Positions 18,961 through 29,229 of a stretch of 44,691 nucleotides of DNA are shown in pieces. The DNA comes from Ascoidea tarda (nom. inval.). Its lineage: Eukaryota > Ascomycota > Saccharomycetes > Ascoideales > Ascoideaceae. The translations under genes and the position numbers were made by a program. Every line of letters starts with the position of its first letter. Within the stretch, counting starts at the first letter, position 1. The notes beneath the pieces were generated by a model. It made no database searches and was not told where the DNA came from. It worked only from the letters and a program-made list of their open reading frames with translations. The stretch lies in the NCBI GenBank assembly GCA_030560485.1, contig JAKTTS010000063.1:1-44691 (forward strand), read 5' to 3'.

Positions 18961-21249
18961 GGGAAATATCAATGATTCATCTCAAAGTGTCAAATGACAA
19001 TTGCAGTCTGGATAAAAGCTGTTTTGTTTTTGGATTATTATTTTGGTTTGGTCTTTCTAGAATTTTTTGAAATTTTTTGAAAATCTTTTGAGACAAAAAT
19101 CGAATTTCGATGCAAACCTATAGATTCTACCCGATATTTTTTTCTTCAGGCTTCACTAATGTTGGTATGTGCCCAATTAAAAATTGACATGCATTGCAAC
19201 AGAATAAAAGGAATTCAGAGGTGAAAATAACAGTGAAAAAAACAACCGTTGACGATGAAAAAGAAAAAAAATCAGAGGAAAAAGTCAGGAAAACAGACCA
19301 GAAAACAGATAGAGAATACAACTGAAAAAGAATCTAAAGACATAGATAAAGGCGAGATGCTATTGAAAGGATATCGAAAGCATATTAAAATCAAATGAAA
19401 TAAAGTGAAATATAATATAATAAAATATAATATCAAAATACGATATTTGTTAAATCCAGATAGAAAAAATAATTGCGACTTGAAACACCCTGCGAACTTG
19501 GAGATAATAATTTTCAGGTCATTTTTAGTTAGAATTACTTTAAACTGGTCCTGAAATTAATCTGTAACCTATCATTTATCATTTATAATTAATAATTAAT
19601 TCAATCGAAGATTGTGGATCGAAAGTGGATCTTTAAATCCTTGATTATATATCAGTTTAGTTTAATTGAACCATGACTCTATGCACTGTTAATCGGCTGG
19701 ACAACTTTTGATAATTCTGCTAGACTTGTTTTATGGAATGTCGGAGCATTATCTCGAGTGGATCTAAAGGAAATTAGATTTGGGTTTCGCTTTGCTGATT
19801 GGCCAATCACAGGTCTGAGTATACTGGAATCGTAATTGGAAGCACACCTTACTGGTAAATGCTAACCACTCCAACAACCACCAGAACAACCGCTGTAGTA
19901 GTGCACTGAGTAGTAAACATTGTCGAAGCATTGTCGGCGGTAGAATTCAATATGCTTAGCTGAAATAAAAATGACAATGGCTTTTGTTTTAAAAGTGCTT
20001 GATGGGTGTGAAGTCTTTGATTCACAAGCAGCATATACTCCTACACTGAAAACAAATTGTATGAGATAATATGTGAACGATTTGAGTGCAGAAATCAGTT
20101 TGGCTAGAACAAAAAAAATGGAAGAGTCTGAAGAATTGTGACCAATGCTGTTTGAGTGTCTAATAGTGATACGATTGTAACATTTTACAAAGGATGGCGA
20201 AACTGCTCTGAAAGCACTCTGAAAGCACCATCAAAGTGTTGCGAAAGTATCTCAAACACACCAATATTCCTCATCTTGCGACCGTAATGGAAGATTAAAT
20301 TTTAAAAAAAATTAAAAAAAATTTAAAAAACCAAAAAATTAAAAATATTACAAGATATTATAAAATATTAATTTTATTAATATTAATAATTTAATAATAT
20401 TACAATTCAAGAATACATAATTTAATAAATGTAATTTTATAATGTTATAAATCTTGATAATTTTGATAATTTTGATAATTTTGATAATTTGATAATTTTA
20501 ACAATTTTAACAATTTTATAATTTCAATAAAAGTTTATTTCTTTTCTTATCAATTCACATCCGTTGTTTTTGTAACAGAGTTTTATGATTTCTCGAATTT
20601 TTGGAAAGTGTTCTGGACCGGAATAGAACCGTCAGCTGCCAAGAAGATAAGAGTGCAACCAAGAAACTTGTTGCTGCAACTTCCGGTCTGGCCAATAGCT
20701 TTGCTTCCTGCTTGCTAAAGTTTGCTTGACTGTGAACAAGAATCACGAAACGCTGGAAACGTTGCTGCTTTTGGTGTTGCTTTTTTATGAAAAGTCGCCA
20801 AAATGCCCAGCCTTGCTGGCGAACAGAGCAATCATGGCGAACACGGTCCAAACACCCACCCACGTGGCCTGCTCCAGATCAGGAAACCAGGCACCTGAGC
20901 ATCTTCGGCCAAGGACTCTCTGCAGCATCTGCTGCAGCTTCTGCTTTTGATCATGGTTTTGCTGCTCCGTCCAGAAGTTGGTGTGATACTTCACTCTGTT
21001 AGTGCGATATTGGATTCCTAGTGTGATATTAGTATAGTATTAGTTATTAATAGTATAATTTGATATAATATAATAGTATGAAGTAAACTAATCTAAATCA
21101 AAAGTAGTCCCAAACATGATTCAAACATGATCCAAACATGATCTGGATGTAACATGAATATGATATGAATATAATATGAATATAGTAGGAATATAATTTA
21201 CTCCACGAATAATTCAAAAATTAATTCATTTGGTTAGAAAAAATGTGGG
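18961..21249. other. Long gene-free region between ENA promoter and OPI1 3' end
   Basis: Mostly AT-rich, with a tandem of ttttgataat (20452-20500) passing into ttttaacaat, and a triple caaacatgat(t/c) repeat at 21111-21143. A second GC-rich block lies at about 20560-20990. On its minus strand a 47-codon ATG frame (20928-20785) contains a hydrophobic segment (WVGVWTVFAMIALFASK). It matches nothing I know and has several CTG codons, unlike the real genes here, so I do not call it. I see no other feature. Confidence 0.4.
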
Positions 21250-23397
21250 TCAACACGAATCAGGCCTAAGCGTATCACTGCTATTATTAAATTTTTCATA
21301 ATTTTCACCACCAAACTGAATTTTATTATCTTCTTCATCCACAATTTCATTCGTAATTGTAACGGTATCATCTGTTTTCTTTTCACCCTTTTGGTGCTTT
21401 CTACCATCTTCATTGCCGTCAATTTCCGTATCTTTATAATTATTATAATTATTATTATCATTTCTATTATCATTTCTATTATCATTTCTATCTTCATTCC
21501 CATCTTCATTCCCATCTTCATTTCCAACACCATCATTCTCTTGGTTTGATTTTCTTAAATTGTTCAATTCTTCTTCCTTTTCTGATTTCTTAACATCAAC
21601 CCAATCTTCTGCTTTCTCCAAATTCTCATCAAAGATTTTAATTATATTAGCAAACGAATCCAACGACTCCTTAGCTAATATCAATATCTTTGTATTAGCA
21701 TCATTTCTAATCATTGTATTGATATTTATGCTGCTGCTACTATAACTATTTCCATTATTAACAGCTTGGTTCTCGTTTGTACTGCAACTATTCCCTTCAA
21801 AATCTCGATTCAATACATTTATTGAATCATTCGAGCCCACTGGTGTCAACAAATTATTGCTATTAGTAGTAATAGTAGTAGTAGTAACAGCATTATTAAG
21901 ATTTATTGGACTTGATGGCTCAGTCATTGGAGAATTCAAACTTTTGGCTAATTTCTGTGGCAACGTTAATAAAACATCCCTTACTGACGATCTCGCAGGC
22001 TCAGGCAATGAATTTCCTGTAAAATTTGATATAACACCAACTGCTTTCTTAACCGTGTTTACAATATCCTTTTTAACTTGATTTAATCCTTCATCACTAA
22101 TTTTTTTCCTTTTAACATTATTTATTATATTATTATATATCAAATGAGAGGAACTAGAAGTATTAGAAGAGCTAGAAGCATTAAAAGTATTAGAAGAACC
22201 GGATTTTAAATTTTCTTTATCATTATCATTATCATTATCATTGTTATTGTTATTGTCATTATCATTGTCATTGTTATTGTCATTTAAATTGCCATTTGAA
22301 TTTCCATTTAAATTACCACTTACATTGTCATCAACTTTGGTTGATAACAATTTTTGCTCTTTTTCATTTATCAACCTTTGTAGATTTTGAACTCCGTTAT
22401 TCAATCTATTATTGGCCAATTTCAAAACCTTTAACAATAATTTTAAATTTTTTTGAGATTCAATTGAAAAATTAATCGATAATTCTGACAAGTTTTTATT
22501 ATTAAATAAATTCGGATTATTAAAAAATGATATATTGTTATTCCCATTATTCCCACTATTCCCATTATTCCAATTATTAAATCCATTATTACTCAATTTG
22601 GACTGAAAAAATTCAGCAAATGATGGTAAAGATTGATTATTATTATTATTATCACCATCATTAATATGATTCATCTTACCTAAATCATCCCTATTGTCCA
22701 TGTTGTTGTTTACATCACTGTTCATACTATTACTAATGTTATTGAAATTTTGTTGCTTATATTTCATCAAAACAGGCCTGGTTTTCTTTTCAATAAACTC
22801 GGCACTGTTTTTAAACGTAGTGGAATAGTTTTTAGACGCATTGTAATATTTACTCACTTTCTTGAAAAACGCATCTTTATTCATGTTCATATTCATATTC
22901 ATATTACCATAGTTGTTCTGTAATAAATTCTGAAATGAGCCATTTGAATAGTAATTGCTACTATTATGTTCATTGCTACTGCTATTATTATGATCATGGC
23001 CATAATTATTACTATAATTATCACTATAATGTTCAACACTGTCAACAGCACTATTAATACTCTTTTGGTACATAGTACGAGAATCGTTGCTGCTCTGAGA
23101 TGAAGTAGATCCTGATCTCTTTAACTGGTCCAAAGCTTGCACTGCTGCTATAACATCGTCGTCTTCCTGTATAAAATTGTTATCGTTATGGCCATTGTTA
23201 CCACCATGGTTGACTATACTGGTGTTGTCACTGCTGTTATTGCTATGGTTGCTGTATTGCCTCTTGAGGTTCTTCCTTTTTATTATATTACTATCGTTAA
23301 ACTGGTTCACTAAGTTCTTGATGGATATTCTGTCAGTGAAAGATGGAGCATTAGGGGTAGAGTCTGGATTCGGATTTGTCTCTGGTTGAGATTCCAT
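21250..23397 (-). CDS. OPI1: Opi1 transcriptional repressor of phospholipid genes
   Basis: This 715-residue protein has the conserved Opi1 blocks in order. IAAVQALDQLKRS comes near the N-terminus. Then come INFSIESQKNLKLLLKVLKL with LANNRLNNGVQNLQRLI (leucine-zipper region), VISNFTGNSLPEPARSSVRD, and ILILAKESLDSFANII with LEKAEDWVDVKK. Opi1 senses phosphatidic acid at the ER. When released to the nucleus it represses Ino2/Ino4-driven genes of inositol and phospholipid synthesis. The protein is nearly twice as long as S. cerevisiae Opi1 because of Asn/Asp/Ser-rich inserts between the conserved blocks. I do not see an obvious FFAT motif of the EFFDA type. Its own promoter contains an inositol-type element. 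Confidence 0.93.
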   Translation of the reverse strand: MESQPETNPNPDSTPNAPSFTDRISIKNLVNQFNDSNIIKRKNLKRQYSNHSNNSSDNTSIVNHGGNNGHNDNNFIQEDDDVIAAVQALDQLKRSGSTSSQSSNDSRTMYQKSINSAVDSVEHYSDNYSNNYGHDHNNSSSNEHNSSNYYSNGSFQNLLQNNYGNMNMNMNMNKDAFFKKVSKYYNASKNYSTTFKNSAEFIEKKTRPVLMKYKQQNFNNISNSMNSDVNNNMDNRDDLGKMNHINDGDNNNNNQSLPSFAEFFQSKLSNNGFNNWNNGNSGNNGNNNISFFNNPNLFNNKNLSELSINFSIESQKNLKLLLKVLKLANNRLNNGVQNLQRLINEKEQKLLSTKVDDNVSGNLNGNSNGNLNDNNNDNDNDNNNNNDNDNDNDKENLKSGSSNTFNASSSSNTSSSSHLIYNNIINNVKRKKISDEGLNQVKKDIVNTVKKAVGVISNFTGNSLPEPARSSVRDVLLTLPQKLAKSLNSPMTEPSSPINLNNAVTTTTITTNSNNLLTPVGSNDSINVLNRDFEGNSCSTNENQAVNNGNSYSSSSININTMIRNDANTKILILAKESLDSFANIIKIFDENLEKAEDWVDVKKSEKEEELNNLRKSNQENDGVGNEDGNEDGNEDRNDNRNDNRNDNNNYNNYKDTEIDGNEDGRKHQKGEKKTDDTVTITNEIVDEEDNKIQFGGENYEKFNNSSDTLRPDSC

Positions 23398-23564
23398 TAT
23401 TCGATGCTTCTGTTGGTGTCACAGCAAGACAGTTCCTGCTTTCATCTATCAGCTCCTGAGATACAATACAAAAAGGATTATTATATCAGGACCTATCCAC
23501 AGCCTATCAGAGCTAAAAATGTTGGATCAACCTTAATCGCCAAACTGGTACCAACATTTTTTCC

Positions 23565-23574
23565 CATGTGAAAG
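23565..23574 (+). promoter_or_regulatory. ICRE/UAS-INO-like element in the OPI1-UGO1 promoter
   Basis: CATGTGAAAG matches the Ino2/Ino4 element consensus CATGTGAAAT at nine of ten positions. It lies 168 bp upstream of the OPI1 ATG. A second core, CACATG, is at 23608-23613. In S. cerevisiae OPI1 itself carries such an element and is autoregulated. Confidence 0.55.
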
Positions 23575-23643
23575 ATAAACAAAACTCATTTTTGGTCTCT
23601 TATTGGCACATGGTATACATTATATTATGAGCTGATGCCCTAA

Positions 23644-23656
23644 ACACGTGTGCTTA
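23644..23656. promoter_or_regulatory. CACGTG-centred element shared with the POL30 promoter
   Basis: ACACGTGTGCTTA is identical to 7686-7698. It lies about 150 bp upstream of UGO1 and 250 bp upstream of OPI1. It is a candidate bHLH (Cbf1-type) site. Confidence 0.45.
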
Positions 23657-23807
23657 TATAATATAATCTCTTTTTTTGCTCTCTCAAAGCGAGCAGATAT
23701 AATAAAATTGCATCACCTTTTGCTCAAAATAGCTATCTTACCTCGTTATAATGCTGCAATATCATAGGAAGTGGGAAGCACCAGAAAACATCACCACCTA
23801 TTAGCAA

Positions 23808-24498
23808 ATGAAGGAGCTCAGACCCTACTATGATCCAGATACCTTCGACGGTGATTATCTAGTTATCTATCGTCCAGGCACTGGTGTTCTCTACGAGAAT
23901 GGAAAAACCATTTCAGAGACCTTATCTTCAAAGTTGATCAATCATTCTACTGGTGGTTTAGGTATTCGATCTGCTGGTTTAGTTAAGAAGAACCTAGCCA
24001 AATCTTCTTCGGGATATGGTTTGATGTCCAGTTCTAGCGCCTACAGCAACAACAATACTCATAGCAATATATTTGGGAATAACTTGATCCGAAACCTTTA
24101 TCATGATTTAGAATTACATGATTTATTTGATCTAAATAACTTTAAAGATATTTTCAAGAACATCTTGAATTCTTTATTTAAAAATTATCTAAAAATTTGT
24201 ATTTCGCAACCTTTTGAAGTTGTTCGATTATTGCTACAAATTGGTTATTTCCACACAAGTCAATTTAATGATAGCAGGCTATCCCCGTTTGAGAGACAGC
24301 AAAAAAAATTAAACCAAACTCATAAAGACAAAAATAATTTAAACAATGATTCGGATAATAATCTAAATAACAGTATTTATGTCAATTCCGATAGGGAGGA
24401 CGAAATGGATTATTTTTTTTCCAACACAACAAATCCTTACCAGTATAATAATAATAGCAATAACAGCAATAATAGTAATAATAATAGTAATAATAATA

Positions 24499-24535
<37 letters not shown>

Positions 24536-25739
24536 GAACAAAATTGCAAACACTTTAAATAATTATAATGAAACCGACGATGATAAGACAAATGATATAT
24601 ATGGTGTGAATAATATGAATGATTCTAGTAATGATGATAGTAATTATGATTTAAAACCTAAAAATAAAAACCATTTACAACCTTTGTCGTTGAATACGAT
24701 TGATATAATGTCATCGATATTATCGTTTGAAGGAACTAGAGGATTATGGAGAGCGACTAATAGCACATTTTTATACAACACGTTATTTACATTTTTAGAA
24801 GCATGGTTATCAGGATTCTTGTCACCATTTTTGAATATTCCTGATCCATTTTTCATTGATGCAACTCAGTCTCCCTCTCCTTTGAATACATTTTTGTTAT
24901 CATTATTTATATCAATATCTACGTCGTTTATCTTATCTCCGTTGGATTTAATTAAGACCAAGTTTATTATAACATCAATAAATAATTCTAATCGAAATTT
25001 CAAGAGCATTATATCATACCAGTTTAGTTCGATAATTTCATCATCAAATTCCGAGAATAGTTTTAAAATATTCAATTTAGTCAAGTTGGTCAAGTTTTTC
25101 TTACCACCATTAAAATTAGTTTTACCAATTTTTTTGAACTCGTTTACAAGCAATTTTTTAAAGAAATTTACACCATATTTTTTATTTATCAAGTTTGGTA
25201 TAGACAATTATAATTCGCCCATATTATTTGAAATGTTGAATTTATTATCAGAGATTGTTGAATTGTTTATTAAATTGCCATTTGAGACATTATTACGAAG
25301 AAGTCAAGTTAGCTATTTGATTAATTATAAAGGCGAAGAGTTTGAGTATAGGAAAAAAAGGAAAAATAGAAGGACAAATGAGTATAGATATTATAACGAT
25401 GAAATTATAAAAATCAAAGACGACAGTGACAATAGTGATGAGGATAATAAAACAAAGAGAAAGAGGAACAACAACAACAACAACAGTGAAAGGAAGAGTC
25501 AAAAGAAAGTTGAGCAAAATTCATTAAAGGTGGATGAGAATACAATGATCGTGAAGTTTGCGGGATATAATGGAATATTCAAGACATTATTTGATATTTA
25601 TTATTTGAAAGATAATGAGAACAATGGATTTGATGGGCTCTGCAGAGGATGGAGAATTGGGTTATTGAAGATCTTTGCAGGATGGGGATTTCGAATGAGC
25701 AATAATCCTGAACTGAGTTTTGTCGAAGAGAAGTTTTGA
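23808..25739 (+). CDS. UGO1: Ugo1-like mitochondrial outer-membrane fusion protein
   Basis: This 643-residue protein opens MKELRPYYDPDTFDGDYLVI like the Ugo1 N-terminus (RPYYDVDSF). It then carries degenerate carrier-type repeats: ISQPFEVVRLLLQIGYF, FEGTRGLWRATNSTFLYNTL, ILSPLDLIKTKFIITS, and IKLPFETLLRRSQVSYLI. It ends SFVEEKF, as Ugo1 ends EQEKF. Ugo1 is a modified solute-carrier protein of the outer membrane that links Fzo1 and Mgm1 in mitochondrial fusion. Two inserts (Asn-rich near residues 190-290, Lys/Asn/Arg-rich near 515-580) explain the extra length over S. cerevisiae Ugo1. One CTG codon lies near the end at a non-conserved position. Confidence 0.93.
24440..24540. repeat. AAT/AGT microsatellite in UGO1
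   Basis: About 100 bp of aataat and aatagt triplets encode the Asn/Ser run in the first Ugo1 insert. Confidence 0.8.
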
Positions 25740-25759
25740 GCAGCGGTATAAATAGTTTA

Positions 25760-25856
25760 TAGATATATGATTGTACAAATATATAAGTATATAAGTATAT
25801 AAAAGTATAAGTATAGGTATAAGTATAAGTATAATTATAAGTAAGTATATAAGTTT
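25760..25856. repeat. tataag hexamer repeat between UGO1 and SDC1
   Basis: Imperfect tandem tataag/tatagg/tatata units fill the 3' gap between the convergent UGO1 and SDC1 genes. TA-rich repeats of this kind often act as 3'-end efficiency elements in yeasts; that role is inferred. Confidence 0.55.
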
Positions 25857-25875
25857 ATGGAATTATAGTTTCAAG

Positions 25876-26256
25876 CTATTGTTCGTGTTTTTTAGTGTCA
25901 TTATTGTTATTGTTATTGATTTCAAGATCTTTTTGAATTAAAAATTCGCCTAGGACTTTTAGTGGGTTGTTTGGTTTTTCATGAGCTATTATTCGTAGAC
26001 CTTGTAGTAAATATGGGGTTATGTTGTTATTTAGGTATTGTCTTACAGGAGCACCGCTAGTTATCTTTGAAGGATTGGCTAATTTTTCAGGAGGGATATT
26101 TGGGATGATGGTTGAGATTTTGACGTTATTTTGGATTGATTTGAAGGGAGTTTTGGGCAAGGAGAGCAAGTTTTTGTTGCCATTTTGTTTAGTTGTGAGG
26201 TCTGAGGAGAGATTCTGAGATTCTGAGTTTACGTTGTTATCTTCTTCAATGTTCAT
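25876..26256 (-). CDS. SDC1: Dpy-30 domain subunit of COMPASS
   Basis: This 126-residue protein starts at the ATG at 26254-26256 (MNIEEDNNVNSE). The open frame continues upstream but only over the neighbouring promoter. The C-terminal part holds the Dpy-30 motif, GAPVRQYLNNNITPYLLQGL then ARG-like helix IIAHEKPNNPLKVLGEFLI. Sdc1 dimerises through this motif and binds Bre2 in the Set1 complex, which methylates histone H3 Lys4. The N-terminal half is Asn/Ser-rich and the tail is a short poly-Asn run, both poorly conserved. It diverges from TLG1 over about 235 bp. Confidence 0.92.
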   Translation of the reverse strand: MNIEEDNNVNSESQNLSSDLTTKQNGNKNLLSLPKTPFKSIQNNVKISTIIPNIPPEKLANPSKITSGAPVRQYLNNNITPYLLQGLRIIAHEKPNNPLKVLGEFLIQKDLEINNNNNNDTKKHEQ

Positions 26257-26490
26257 TTTGTATAAGTGAGAGTGTGATAGAATTGATAGGATAAGATTGA
26301 GATAGACAGAGACAGAGATAGAGAGTTGGATATTGTAATATTGGGATATTAGGATATAAGGTTTTGAGAGAGGTGTGATTAGCGCGGAAAGAGAGGAAGA
26401 GAAGAGGATAGTGATTTTATCAAAGAAGTGGATACTAGAGTATATTGTGTTGAAAACATAAGTATAGAAAAGATAGACAGGTGTATAGAG

Positions 26491-27189
26491 ATGGATCCAT
26501 TTAATGAGGTTAAAGAGGATGCTATAGTTCAGATTAAGAATTTGAGGGAGTTTGTTCGAGTGAACAAGAGTAAAAGTGGGAGTGAGAGTAGGAGTAGGAG
26601 TAATGAGGAGGAGTTTCGGAATGAGTTTGGTGAGTTGAAAGAGACGATAGAGGATTTGAAGGAGAGTGTTGATAATTGCAAGAGAAATCCATTGGTGTTT
26701 GGAATAAGTGAGGGAGATATTCAAAAGCGAGAGGAGATAATCAGGAAGTTGAGCAAAGACTGCGATAACATTGAGGCTACATATTATGGTGGTAGTGGGA
26801 ATGGAAATGGAAATGGAAATGGGAATGAGTACAAAGATTACAATGGTGATAATAACAATGATAATAATGATAATGGAGATTACAATTTGTATCGAGAGGA
26901 ACAAATAAGCCGAATAATTGAGGAACAAGATTATCACTTGGATTCTATATATGATTCTATGGTGAATATCAACGGACAAGCGAGATTAATGGGAGAAGAG
27001 TTGAATGAGCAAGAGATATTATTGGAAGAAGTTTCAGGGAATATTGAGCGAGTTGATGGGAAGTTAAAAAAGGGAATGAAAAGGATCAATTACATATTGA
27101 AGAACGACCGAGATAGATTGAGCGATTGTTGCATAGGATTGTTGATTGCTGTTTTGATAATATTGTTAGTATTGCTTATAATACTATGA
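26491..27189 (+). CDS. TLG1: Tlg1-like Qc SNARE of late Golgi/early endosome
   Basis: This 232-residue protein starts at the ATG giving MDPFNEVKEDAIVQIKNL, which matches Tlg1 (DPFQQVVKDTKEQL). The frame runs on upstream without an ATG. The N-terminal helical bundle region is followed by a Gly/Asn-rich linker (GNGNGNGNE). Next is a Qc SNARE helix (EQDYHLDSIYDSMVNINGQA then RLMGEELNEQEILLEEV), with the zero-layer Gln in NEQE. It ends in one C-terminal membrane anchor (CCIGLLIAVLIILLVLLIIL). Tlg1 pairs with Tlg2 and Vti1 for endosome-to-Golgi fusion. The Cys pair before the anchor could be palmitoylated, as in Tlg1. Confidence 0.9.
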   Translation: MDPFNEVKEDAIVQIKNLREFVRVNKSKSGSESRSRSNEEEFRNEFGELKETIEDLKESVDNCKRNPLVFGISEGDIQKREEIIRKLSKDCDNIEATYYGGSGNGNGNGNGNEYKDYNGDNNNDNNDNGDYNLYREEQISRIIEEQDYHLDSIYDSMVNINGQARLMGEELNEQEILLEEVSGNIERVDGKLKKGMKRINYILKNDRDRLSDCCIGLLIAVLIILLVLLIIL

Positions 27190-27596
27190 GAGATTTTAAA
27201 GAGGAAAAGAGGTAGAACGAAAATGGACAAGAACAGGCGCAAAGACTACAAAAAAACTACAAAAGGAGAAATAGCAATCAAGAAAGATAAACAAAAAGTA
27301 AAGAAATGTAGATTAGAGATGAATAAAAAAGAAACAAAAACTCGAGCTAAGTATGGAGAAAAAAAGTATATATAGAGATCCAAATAAAGATAACATAAAG
27401 TAAGAAAAAAGATTAATTGAGAAATTAATTATTAAAGATTATAAGATACCAAAGACCAGATCCAATAAGATAAGATAAAATGGATAGAATATTACTTTAA
27501 AAGGAGATTAAGAGAAAAGAAATATTTTAGCAGGAAACAAAATACGATAAAAAAACCGAGAAAGTGGACCTAACAGCGGCTAGAGAAAGGGAGCTA
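27190..27596. other. Convergent 3' region
   Basis: A-rich sequence between TLG1 and the small membrane protein gene. No gene or repeat of note is seen. Confidence 0.35.
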
Positions 27597-27803
27597 TCAT
27601 AACGCAGCGGATAACACAAAAGTGACACCAAAAAAAGCAGCCAAGATGGAGTAGACCTTCAAGATGGAGCCATCAGCGTTGAAAGGGTGGACCAAGTAGG
27701 CACCAGACTCAGAGGAGGAGGAAGCAGTGTCGTTGAGGGTGTCGTTGGTGCTGTCTAAAGCAGCAGTGACATAGACAATTTCGACATCAGCAGAGGAACT
27801 CAT
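27597..27803 (-). CDS. Small tail-anchored or GPI-like membrane protein, unrecognised
   Basis: This is a 68-residue ORF with ATG at 27801-27803. It has an acidic Ser/Thr-rich N-terminal part with two Asn-Asp-Thr sequons (STNDTLNDT), then a hydrophobic C-terminal segment (ILAAFFGVTFVLSAAL) that runs to the end. The codons are strongly biased to TCC, GCT, GGT, TTG, GTC and AAC, the pattern of a highly expressed yeast gene, and a good TATA box lies 145 bp upstream. Open sequence continues upstream in frame but has no ATG within the likely transcript. I do not recognise the family. There is no signal peptide, so it may be tail-anchored, although the tail also resembles a GPI signal. It is convergent with TLG1. 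Confidence 0.6.
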   Translation of the reverse strand: MSSSADVEIVYVTAALDSTNDTLNDTASSSSESGAYLVHPFNADGSILKVYSILAAFFGVTFVLSAAL

Positions 27804-27947
27804 TGTGGGAGAAGCAGCAATTGGGAGGGAATAGAGAGCAGAAACAGCAGAAAAAACACTTGGAAGAACAGCGAAAGCACAGAATACAAATGATACAGAA
27901 GATACAATTGCAAAGACACCACAATCAGCGAGAGCAGAGGCAGACCC

Positions 27948-27955
27948 TTTATATA
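27948..27955 (-). promoter_or_regulatory. TATA box of the small membrane protein gene
   Basis: On the minus strand this reads TATATAAA, 145 bp upstream of the ATG. It is followed by a pyrimidine-rich leader. Confidence 0.6.
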
Positions 27956-27959
27956 CCTT

Positions 27960-28625
27960 TCTGCTGCTTCTGTGGTGTCGCTGCTCCTGAAACGACGCTT
28001 CTTTTCCGCGTAACCACAGCGCCCGCACATGAAACTCGTTCTCCCATTGGCCGCGTGCCGGCGGCTGACGCGTGTAAGTTCTGACTCAGCAGCATTTGAA
28101 ATCCCGATATTGCAGGGCACGTCTACGCTTAACACTGCATGCTGTGGTGCAACCAGGTACGTTTCTGCATACAACATGAGGCTGCGGGCGCAGTGAGAAG
28201 TGGTGTGTTTTTGCTGCAAGTTTGCCGCAGCACGCAGCTAGTCTTTGTCCGCTGTGCAATTGGCTCGCGCCGGGTTGCGTTTGCGAGCCAGCGGAAGGAA
28301 ACAGCTCTGGCTGCTTCTGGGAATGGACGCTGTCCGCTTTGGACCTCACTCGCGTGCTCGCGCGGCGCCGCGCTGGATGCTTACCTAAGCTCCTGCCAGC
28401 AGCCCTAACACGCACGGCACCACGAGCTTGCTCGGTTTCCTGCGCCGCTCAATGCCCCTACAGAAACGCGACTGTGCTGACGAAGCTCCAACCCGTCTGC
28501 GCGCTCCCCTCCGAGCGGACTACCCACTATGCGGCCGGCGGAGGAAGAATCGAAAAAGGAAAGCGCCAACGCTGGGATCGGCACCTGCTGTGCAGCGAAC
28601 TGTATCGGTGTATTAACAGTGAAGT
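27960..28625. other. Strongly GC-rich non-coding block
   Basis: About 660 bp of markedly GC-rich sequence in an AT-rich genome lies between the small membrane protein gene and TDA3. Open frames exist on both strands but none starts well, shows a known domain or has the local codon bias. ATTGG (CCAAT) boxes occur at about 28046 and 28259. It could be a large upstream control region, a non-coding RNA locus or foreign DNA. I cannot decide from sequence alone. Confidence 0.4.
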
Positions 28626-29229
28626 GTATCAGCTGAATGGTATAAACTACAAATTCTATTCAACTATCATCCTCACTTAATCGAAATCAAAACGATCAGC
28701 ATCAAAGTAACCATTGATCACATCCAATTCTATCCTCCAATTCTATCCTCTAATTCTATCCTCCTCTATCGCCTTTATTGCCTGTATTATTACCCAGCCC
28801 ATTCTTAGTCCTCCCTCTCTTGCTCGAACTGCTATTGTCAATTTATCGCCATTATTAAGCAAAGCATTTATCACCTACGAAGATTCCTTTCCAGATTGTT
28901 GTTTAATATTTATTAATATTTATTATTTAGTACTTAGTATTTGTTATTTATTATTTGTTATTTACAATACCACTAACCACCTCTTAATAGTTGTTTTATT
29001 TCAAATAAAATACTCGATTTTTTTCGCTTCTTTTCCTTTCTTTTCTTTTTCTCTCTCTCCCTCTTTTTTTTTTTTTTTTCATCTTGTTAACCTCGTTATC
29101 TTCTTATATATCTTTCCATCTCTATTAGCGCCTAATTTAATTCTCTCCATTCATAATATCCTCATACTCCAACTATTTCATCCCTTATCGTCAACCTCCA
29201 GTCCTCACTTCACACTCAATCACCACACT
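28626..29229. other. TDA3 upstream region
   Basis: Pyrimidine-rich, increasingly T-rich sequence with a long ctttttttttttttttttc tract at about 29062-29080. An open frame continuous with TDA3 runs through it but has no ATG, and I treat it as promoter and leader. Confidence 0.4.

Noticed and set aside
18538-18972. 144-codon minus-strand frame upstream of ENA
   Set aside because: It has no domain and overlaps a block of repeated regulatory-type motifs; the composition reflects GC-richness, not codon bias.
20785-20994. Small minus-strand frame with a hydrophobic segment (WVGVWTVFAMIALFASK)
   Set aside because: It opens at a GTG, has only an internal ATG, carries several CTG codons unlike the genes here, and matches no family I know.
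24382-24591. Poly-Tyr frame on the minus strand
   Set aside because: It is the complement of the Asn-encoding AAT/AGT microsatellite in UGO1.
26257-26979. Long N-terminal extension of SDC1 with hydrophobic stretches (367-codon frame)
   Set aside because: It is antisense to the TLG1 gene and its promoter; the Dpy-30 protein is complete from the ATG at 26256.
28714-29229. 172-codon N-terminal extension of TDA3
   Set aside because: It has no ATG, is pyrimidine-driven hydrophobic sequence, and lies in the promoter; the FAD motif follows the ATG at 29230 directly.
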